9,564 nucleotides of DNA, from assembly GCA_964390795.1 (NCBI GenBank), contig CAYMLQ010000226.1:1-9564 (forward strand), in the 5' to 3' direction. Source of the DNA: CAYMLQ01 sp964390795. Lineage in GTDB: Bacteria; Verrucomicrobiota; Kiritimatiellia; RFP12; UBA1067. Positions 5,214 through 9,564 of the stretch are shown here, in pieces. The notes beneath the pieces were generated by a model that ran no database searches, was not told the DNA's origin, and saw only the letters and a list, made by a program, of their open reading frames with translations. Within the stretch, counting starts at the first letter, position 1; every line of letters begins with the position of its first letter. Position numbers and translations under genes: made by a program.

Positions 5214-7088
5214 ATGAAACAACCGCTCTCACGGGCTCCAAAAAGCCTCCTGCCAGCCGCGCTACTATCACACCTTTCAATATGTGGTAGCGGCTTAAAC
5301 GCCGTGCGCCTTGCCGCGTCCCTCTGCGCCGCTTTCGCCGTCACCCTCTCCTGCGCAACCGCTCAGGAAGCACCTTCCAACATCATCGTCAGGGTCGAGG
5401 CGCTCTCGCTCGCCCCCACCTCCAGACCCGGCCCCTCGCTGCTCAAAGACGTGCCCGGACTCACCCTGCGCGACCAAGGTTCCGTCGGACCGCAGACCGA
5501 CCTCTCCATCCGCGGCGGCCCCTTCAACAGCTCCGGCCTGCTGCTGAACGGCCTCACCCTGCGCAACGCCCAGACCGAACACTGGCACGCCGACGTGCCC
5601 GCCCCCGAAGTCTGGTTCGGCGCCCCCGCCGTGCTCACCGGCCTCGACCGCTTCCGCGCCGCGCCCGGCCATCCGTCTGGCTCGGTCAGCCTCGACCTCG
5701 CGCCCATGACCGAGGACCTGCGCACCGTCACCGCCGGCGTGGGCAACAAGGGCCTGCTCTTCGGAAACGCCCTCGCCACCCAGGCCGAACCGCTCGCAGG
5801 CGGCGGCACCGCAGGCGCCTCCGCCTTCCTCTCCTACGACCGCTCCAGCCAAACCGACGGGTTCAGCGACAACGGCCTCACGCGCACCACGGCGGGAGGC
5901 CGCGTCGGCGCGGTCAGCGGCGCGCTGCAAGGCGACCTGATCGCCGCCCTGTCCCGGCGTGAGTTCGGCGCGCGCGGCTTCTATGGCACCGCGCCCAGCT
6001 ATCCCGCCGAAGAGCGCGTGCAGGACGCCCTCGTGGCGGGCTCGCTGCGCTTCACCGAAGATCCGCTCAATCCCGCGCGCCTCACCGCCGCCTGGCGCCG
6101 CACCGATGACACCTACTGGCTAGACCGCCACAATCACACCTTCTACGAGAACGCCCACACCACCGATTTCTTCGCGCTCCACGGCGACACGCGCCGCACC
6201 TTCTCGGAACGTTTCTCCGTCGACCTGCGCGCGGACGGCGACCTCGAGACCCTCGCCAGCACATCGCTCGGCGACCATACCCGCAGCCACGGCTCGTTCG
6301 CGGTGCTGCCCAACTACTGTGTGGGCGACCTGACCTTCACGCTCGGCGGCTCGCTCGACATTTTCAGCAGCGACACGCCCGCGTGGCTTCCCGCAGCCGG
6401 CGTCGAATGGGCGCTCTCCGACGCGCACACGCTATTTCTCACCTACACCGAAGCCGTGCGGCAGCCCTCCTACACCGAACTCAATTACGAGTCGCCCTCC
6501 TCGCTCGGTAACGCGGGCCTCGACCGCCAGCAGACGCGCACAACGGAACTCGGCTGGAAGGGTCAGGCGGATCTCTTCACCTGGAAGGCCATCCTTTTCT
6601 ATGAAGAGGGGCAGAACATCGTCGACTGGATCCGCACCGCACCCGGCGGCCGCTGGATCTCCGTCAACCTCGACGATGTCCGCACCTGCGGGTGGGCCGC
6701 CGACGGTCGTGCGACGCTGACCGCCGATACGGACGTCGGGGTCGACCTGCTCGCGCTCGCCAAGGAGAGCGCGACCGACGTCTACGCCAGCCGCTACGCC
6801 CTGGACTACCCCGACGCCTCGGCTGGCGTAACGCTGCGCCACCGCCTCACGCGCGACCTGCTCGTCCGCCTGCGCCAAGGCGTTTCAAAATACGCGAGCA
6901 ACTCCGTCCGCGAGAACGAAGATTGGTTCCTGAACACCAGCGCGGAATGCCAGTGGCGTCTGCCGCGCGTGACGGGCTTCACGCTCAACGCGGGCGTGGA
7001 CAACCTGCTCGACGACGACTTCCAAGTCTACCCAGGACAAGCGCCCGCAGGCCGCCGCGTCTTCGGCTCCCTCGCCTACGCGTGGTAG
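5214..7088 (+). CDS. TonB-dependent outer-membrane receptor (BtuB-like)
   Basis: 624-residue outer-membrane beta-barrel receptor that imports a scarce ligand using TonB-ExbBD energy. After the signal peptide (cleavage likely at ATA-QEAP, residue 50/51) comes a plug domain at about residues 55-165: SLLKDVPGLTLRDQG (75-89), TDLSIRGGPFNSSGLLLNGLTL (95-116) and SGSVSLDL (155-162). The barrel shows alternating strands, the segment YTEAVRQPSYTELNY (411-425), where the family has its conserved (A/S)-x-R-x-P-(S/T)-x-x-E-L-Y motif, LNAGVDNLLDDDFQVYPG (591-608), and an aromatic C-terminus (AYAW) of the kind recognised by the Bam machinery. The best general match is the BtuB/COG4206 type, but no cobalamin riboswitch is upstream and the ligand is not identifiable. 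No convincing TonB box is seen near residues 51-70. The N-terminal 30 residues look less codon-biased than the rest, so the GTG at 5304 (MRLAASLCAAF...) is a serious alternative start. It is divergent from the mannonate dehydratase homologue and ends 2 bp from the zinc-ribbon gene. Confidence 0.88.
   Translation: MKQPLSRAPKSLLPAALLSHLSICGSGLNAVRLAASLCAAFAVTLSCATAQEAPSNIIVRVEALSLAPTSRPGPSLLKDVPGLTLRDQGSVGPQTDLSIRGGPFNSSGLLLNGLTLRNAQTEHWHADVPAPEVWFGAPAVLTGLDRFRAAPGHPSGSVSLDLAPMTEDLRTVTAGVGNKGLLFGNALATQAEPLAGGGTAGASAFLSYDRSSQTDGFSDNGLTRTTAGGRVGAVSGALQGDLIAALSRREFGARGFYGTAPSYPAEERVQDALVAGSLRFTEDPLNPARLTAAWRRTDDTYWLDRHNHTFYENAHTTDFFALHGDTRRTFSERFSVDLRADGDLETLASTSLGDHTRSHGSFAVLPNYCVGDLTFTLGGSLDIFSSDTPAWLPAAGVEWALSDAHTLFLTYTEAVRQPSYTELNYESPSSLGNAGLDRQQTRTTELGWKGQADLFTWKAILFYEEGQNIVDWIRTAPGGRWISVNLDDVRTCGWAADGRATLTADTDVGVDLLALAKESATDVYASRYALDYPDASAGVTLRHRLTRDLLVRLRQGVSKYASNSVRENEDWFLNTSAECQWRLPRVTGFTLNAGVDNLLDDDFQVYPGQAPAGRRVFGSLAYAW
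5260..5292 (+). other. Hairpin at the 5' end of the receptor gene
   Basis: CGCTAC (5260-5265) and CACA (5269-5272) pair with TGTG-GTAGCG (5283-5292), leaving a 3-base bulge TAT and a 10-base loop: ten base pairs in total. It lies 11 bases before the alternative GTG start at 5304, where it could shape translation initiation, or inside the signal-peptide coding part if the ATG at 5214 is used. Confidence 0.4.
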
Positions 7089-7090
7089 CC

Positions 7091-7627
7091 TCACCCCAGC
7101 GCAATCGCGCCCGCGACCAGCGCCGCCGCAACCAGCGCGCGCCACGGAACGCGGAAAAAGAAAGGCGCGGCGAGCACGCACGCCGCCAGCGCGACAGCCG
7201 ACAGCCACGCGGCCACGCCGACGGCCCGCCCGAAACACAGGCAGCCCGCCGCGACCGCCGCGTAGCATCCACAGAGCAGCGCTCCGCCCACCGCGACCGC
7301 CTGCCAGCGCACCAGCTCGGCCTGCGAGCTGACCACGAGATCATCATCGCCCAGCGGCGTGAGCAGAAGGCCCACACCTGCCGCAAACAGGAACCCGAGC
7401 GTCGGCGAGACTGTCCGCGCCGCCTGCGCGAGTGCCAACCCATCCGGCCTCGACAGAATCATAAGCGCGACGGCCAGAAACGGAGGCACCGCCAGCAGCG
7501 TCCCACACACGGCGCGCCGCCAGGCGAGCTGCCACACCTCTTCACCACAATAGGGGCACGTCCGATAGTACCGTCCGGACTTCCGCCCGCACGACACGCA
7601 CACGCCCGCTGTCAGAACGCTTTTCAT
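7091..7627 (-). CDS. Zinc-ribbon polytopic membrane protein of unknown function
   Basis: 178-residue protein of no family that I can name. Residues 10-27 form a treble-clef-like zinc ribbon: Cys10-x2-Cys13 and Cys24-x2-Cys27 (GVCVSCG...RTCPYCGEE), expected to bind one Zn(II) on the cytoplasmic side. About five hydrophobic segments follow, near residues 40-58, 75-92, 109-131, 135-156 and 160-177, so the rest is an inner-membrane domain. Short zinc-ribbon-plus-membrane proteins of this kind are common and mostly uncharacterised. The DDD at 94-96 between the second and third segments is the only strongly charged loop. The start at 7627 has no Shine-Dalgarno sequence; a TTAAAAT box lies 9 bases upstream. 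It converges on the receptor gene with 2 bp between the stop codons and is divergent from the hydrolase gene. The GC-rich codon use and an intact frame with one clear domain support a real gene. Confidence 0.75.
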   Translation of the reverse strand: MKSVLTAGVCVSCGRKSGRYYRTCPYCGEEVWQLAWRRAVCGTLLAVPPFLAVALMILSRPDGLALAQAARTVSPTLGFLFAAGVGLLLTPLGDDDLVVSSQAELVRWQAVAVGGALLCGCYAAVAAGCLCFGRAVGVAAWLSAVALAACVLAAPFFFRVPWRALVAAALVAGAIALG

Positions 7628-7636
7628 GGATTGGGT

Positions 7637-7664
7637 ATTTTAACGCAAAGACGCAAGGACGCAA
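7637..7664 (-). promoter_or_regulatory. Putative promoter of the zinc-ribbon gene
   Basis: On the minus strand TAAAAT (7642-7637) ends 9 bases before the ATG at 7627. Sixteen bases further upstream is TTGCGT (7664-7659), matching the first three bases of a -35 box and lying in the third octamer repeat. The predicted transcript would have a leader of a few bases only. The -35 match is weak. Confidence 0.35.
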
Positions 7665-7666
7665 GG
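7643..7666. repeat. Three tandem octamers ACGCAA(A/G)G
   Basis: ACGCAAAG (7643-7650), ACGCAAGG (7651-7658) and ACGCAAGG (7659-7666) are directly adjacent, with one base difference. They lie in the gap between the divergent zinc-ribbon and hydrolase genes, immediately next to the -10-like box of the former. Similar runs of CGCAAAG or CGCAGAG units occur between genes in many unrelated bacteria; that statement is from general recall. Confidence 0.8.
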
Positions 7667-7674
7667 AAGAGTGG

Positions 7675-7690
7675 TCAGAAAGCTTTCTGA
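7675..7690. other. Perfect 16-bp palindrome in the divergent intergenic region
   Basis: TCAGAAAGCTTTCTGA is identical to its reverse complement over all 16 bases. It lies 47 bp upstream of the zinc-ribbon start and 65 bp upstream of the -35 box of the hydrolase gene. No T-run flanks it, so a terminator is unlikely. A binding site for a dimeric regulator is the simplest reading. Confidence 0.5.
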
Positions 7691-7755
7691 ACGGATAAAA
7701 GGCAATTCGCTTGAAGTCCCACTTATTTGACGACTTTTGCCTGTCGATAATACGC

Positions 7756-7784
7756 TTGCATGTCACCTGAGTAGATCGTAATAT
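7756..7784 (+). promoter_or_regulatory. Putative promoter of the secreted hydrolase gene
   Basis: TTGCAT (7756-7761, 4 of 6 to consensus) and TAATAT (7779-7784, 4 of 6 to TATAAT) are separated by exactly 17 bases, in a strongly AT-rich stretch. Start of transcription near 7791 would leave a leader of about 35 bases before the GTG at 7826. Confidence 0.45.
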
Positions 7785-7825
7785 AAATATATTTACTGAC
7801 ACCCTATCAGAAGCGAGTTAATGTT

Positions 7826-9538
7826 GTGACTCAAGACACGCAAGCGGTTGACATCATACGTCGATGCTGTTTTCTGGTTCTCTTTATGGCACCCGCCTGC
7901 TTTGCAGCCACGGTCACCGATCAATCCGCCAGCCAAAACCGCAGCCTGACCCACTCATGGGTGGATCATGAACGCTACTCTGGCAGGCCGGGTGCCTCAC
8001 CGTCGACATCTGCTGATTTTCAGCAGTTGGCCTATGAACTGCAGGCTTTACGCGCTACCCGAACGACGACGGCCAGCCTGTCAGCCGCGCAGCGGAATCC
8101 CTACGAGACCATCAGCCCGCCCCGCAACAATCTCCGCAACCGCGTGCCGCTCAGCCTCATCCACTGGAGGCGCGCGCTGGAGGTGATCACGCCCGAACAG
8201 AAACGTCAGGCGCTTTCCACCGGTGTCGCGCCGACACCGACCCTCACGAACGTTACGATATTCGCGGTTGCCCCTGTCAGGCCAACCACCTACCGCGGCG
8301 CTTTCGTGAAAATATCACTCGCCGCTAACGACTTCTTCGAGGAGACGGGCTCGACCAACACCATCCGCGCTCTGCGGATTGATGCCGGCGACGGTGCCGG
8401 CTGGCGGGATCTGGCAGTAGGGCGAGACATATACGCCTCCTATGGATCAACCGGGCCCAAGACCATCAAGGTGGAGGGCACCCAGTCCGACGGGAACATT
8501 CTGATGGCATCGGCGTCGCTCAATGTCGCAGCATTGGACACCCGAGACCCTGATACGACCATCAGGCTGATTGCCGAGTATCCTTACAACAACACCACTG
8601 GAACAGTCTATGTGTACAAGTCACCCATAGCCCATACCGGCCTTCGATTCCCAGTTCTCGTCGCCGAGGGGTTCGACATGGAAAACGACTGGGACGCGGA
8701 CAGGCTCTACAACTATCTAAACGCGAACCAACTGGTTGATGACATCCAATCTTACGGCCGCGACTTGCTCGTGCTCGACTACACCAACGCGATGAGGAGC
8801 ATCGTTGAGAACGCGGCCCTCGCAAGAGCCGCAGTCAATTACGTCAACGCCAACCGCAACAACGTCTCCGACAAGTTCACCGTCATCGGCGCGAGCATGG
8901 GCGGTTTGGTCACCCGCATCGCCCTCGCGGACATGGACCAAAATCCTGCCGCCTATGGCATCAGCCATGTCAACACCTGGATCAGCTTCGATTCTCCGCA
9001 TGAGGGTGCGAATATCCCATTAGGGTTACAAGAGTTCTTTGCCTTCTTCCAAGGAAAGGACCGCATTCCTGCAAGTGTGGTGCATTTCTACAACTTAGTG
9101 AACCAGCCCGCCGCAAAGCAAATGTTACTTGTCCACCACTCAACTGCGACAAGCCTTGCGGGCAATGCAACCCACGACTCGTTTCAATCTGATTTGCTTT
9201 CTCGTGGTTATCCGTTAACCTGCAAGAAGATTGCCATCAGCAATGGGTCAGGATATGGAGATCAACAGCCTTATGACGCAGGGCAAAAGATTATTCATTG
9301 GGACAATCCAGCATATCAATGGTTCTTTTGTGATGCGTCGTGTGACATCTATACGATCTCAACAACCTCATCACCTGTTCCGCCAATCTTTTGGGGGTTC
9401 CACGACACACCATTGTGGTTTGACGAAACAGAAACAATACAAAATCACTATTATCCATATCCGATAGACAATGCATCTGGAGGTTACCGAAATTCGTTTC
9501 AGGAACTCTATGACACACTAGCATCCCATAGGAGCTGA
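7826..9538 (+). CDS. Secreted alpha/beta-hydrolase (lipase/esterase-like) with PKD-like domain
   Basis: 570-residue exported serine hydrolase. Residues 1-27 look like a signal peptide (RR at 12-13, hydrophobic CCFLVLFMAPACFA, cleavage near CFA-ATV). A linker runs to about 140. Residues 143-240 resemble a PKD/Ig-like domain (RIDAGDGAGWRDL at 184-196, KTIKVEGTQSDGN at 212-224). The catalytic domain starts near 273 (LRFPVLVAEGFDMENDWD) and includes the nucleophile elbow VIGASMGGLV (353-362) with Ser357 in G-x-S-x-G. FDSPHEGANIPL (388-399) is typical of PGAP1- and DUF676-like lipases. The acid and histidine of the triad cannot be fixed; His418, His437-438, His450 and later histidines are candidates. 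AISNGSGYG (470-478) recalls a segment of bacteroidete-like secreted lipases. An out-of-frame ATG at 7821 leads to a stop after two codons, and the GTG at 7826 precedes the signal peptide, so it was chosen. Codon use becomes AT-rich after about base 9005. The substrate is unknown. Confidence 0.82.
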   Translation: MTQDTQAVDIIRRCCFLVLFMAPACFAATVTDQSASQNRSLTHSWVDHERYSGRPGASPSTSADFQQLAYELQALRATRTTTASLSAAQRNPYETISPPRNNLRNRVPLSLIHWRRALEVITPEQKRQALSTGVAPTPTLTNVTIFAVAPVRPTTYRGAFVKISLAANDFFEETGSTNTIRALRIDAGDGAGWRDLAVGRDIYASYGSTGPKTIKVEGTQSDGNILMASASLNVAALDTRDPDTTIRLIAEYPYNNTTGTVYVYKSPIAHTGLRFPVLVAEGFDMENDWDADRLYNYLNANQLVDDIQSYGRDLLVLDYTNAMRSIVENAALARAAVNYVNANRNNVSDKFTVIGASMGGLVTRIALADMDQNPAAYGISHVNTWISFDSPHEGANIPLGLQEFFAFFQGKDRIPASVVHFYNLVNQPAAKQMLLVHHSTATSLAGNATHDSFQSDLLSRGYPLTCKKIAISNGSGYGDQQPYDAGQKIIHWDNPAYQWFFCDASCDIYTISTTSSPVPPIFWGFHDTPLWFDETETIQNHYYPYPIDNASGGYRNSFQELYDTLASHRS

Positions 9539-9542
9539 AAAC

Positions 9543-9558
9543 GGGCACACTGCCCCCT
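9543..9558 (+). terminator. Possible intrinsic terminator after the hydrolase gene
   Basis: Four bases after the stop, GGGCA-CAC-TGCCC (9543-9555) forms a perfect 5-bp stem, preceded by AAAA and followed by CC and a short T-tract (9558-9560). The window ends at 9564, so the downstream side cannot be judged fully. The T-tract is short. Confidence 0.4.
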
Positions 9559-9564
9559 TTCCCC

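Noticed and set aside
3283..5217. Open frame of 644 codons on the plus strand covering two minus-strand genes and the gap between them
   Set aside because: It lies antisense to two genes with clear family motifs and is rich in Arg, His and Pro, as expected from the antisense of GC-rich codons. It has no domain, signal peptide or ribosome binding site.
7643..7666. CRISPR array
   Set aside because: The units are 8 bp and directly adjacent, with no spacers and no cas genes nearby.
6692..7690. Open frame of 332 codons on the plus strand across the receptor end and the zinc-ribbon gene
   Set aside because: Its translation is Arg/Pro/Gln-rich low-complexity sequence and it overlaps two better supported genes in other frames or strands.
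7821..7829. ATG just before the hydrolase GTG start
   Set aside because: It is in another frame and meets TGA after two codons; the GTG at 7826 leads into the signal peptide.

Overview
The window is GC-rich bacterial DNA. It carries six protein-coding genes, one of them cut by the left edge, and no RNA gene, transposase or CRISPR array that I can see. A large secreted PQQ-like beta-propeller protein opening with a WPQWGG motif, a TonB-dependent receptor, and a secreted lipase-like hydrolase with a PKD-like domain point to a Gram-negative. They resemble what is found in the Planctomycetes-Verrucomicrobia-Chlamydiae group (Kiritimatiellota, Lentisphaerota or Verrucomicrobiota rather than Proteobacteria). 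That placement is inference from gene content only.

Layout: (1) 3-719 (+) is the C-terminal part of ribonuclease D. (2) Its stop codon lies in one arm of a 119-bp inverted-repeat element (700-818) with 20-bp ends matching at 19/20 positions and a two-armed, cruciform-capable core at 734-783. (3) 872-2518 (+) is an exported PQQ-like eight-blade propeller protein with a clear ribosome binding site. (4) It runs tail-to-tail, with a 40-bp overlap, into 2479-3906 (-), an FMN-dependent nitronate monooxygenase-like enzyme with a cysteine-rich tail; a palindrome sits at its predicted transcription start. (5) 4141-5100 (-) is a short mannonate dehydratase (UxuA)-family TIM-barrel enzyme. (6) It is divergent from 5214-7088 (+), a TonB-dependent outer-membrane receptor. 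(7) 7091-7627 (-) is a small zinc-ribbon membrane protein converging on the receptor with a 2-bp gap. (8) An AT-rich gap of about 200 bp holds three octamer repeats, a perfect 16-bp palindrome and a promoter for (9) 7826-9538 (+), a secreted alpha/beta-hydrolase whose last third is conspicuously AT-rich.

The genes do not form one obvious pathway. Orientation changes often, there is no long operon, and every gene seems to have its own promoter. The receptor, the exported propeller and the secreted hydrolase are envelope or extracellular proteins, and the mannonate dehydratase homologue belongs to hexuronate breakdown. This fits a polymer-degrading lifestyle, but a functional link between them is not shown.

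I did not find a convincing undescribed multi-gene system. The best leads are non-coding: the 119-bp element at the end of rnd, and a recurring arrangement in which a -10-like box (TTAAAAT twice, TATTCT once) lies 6-11 bases before a start codon that has no Shine-Dalgarno sequence.
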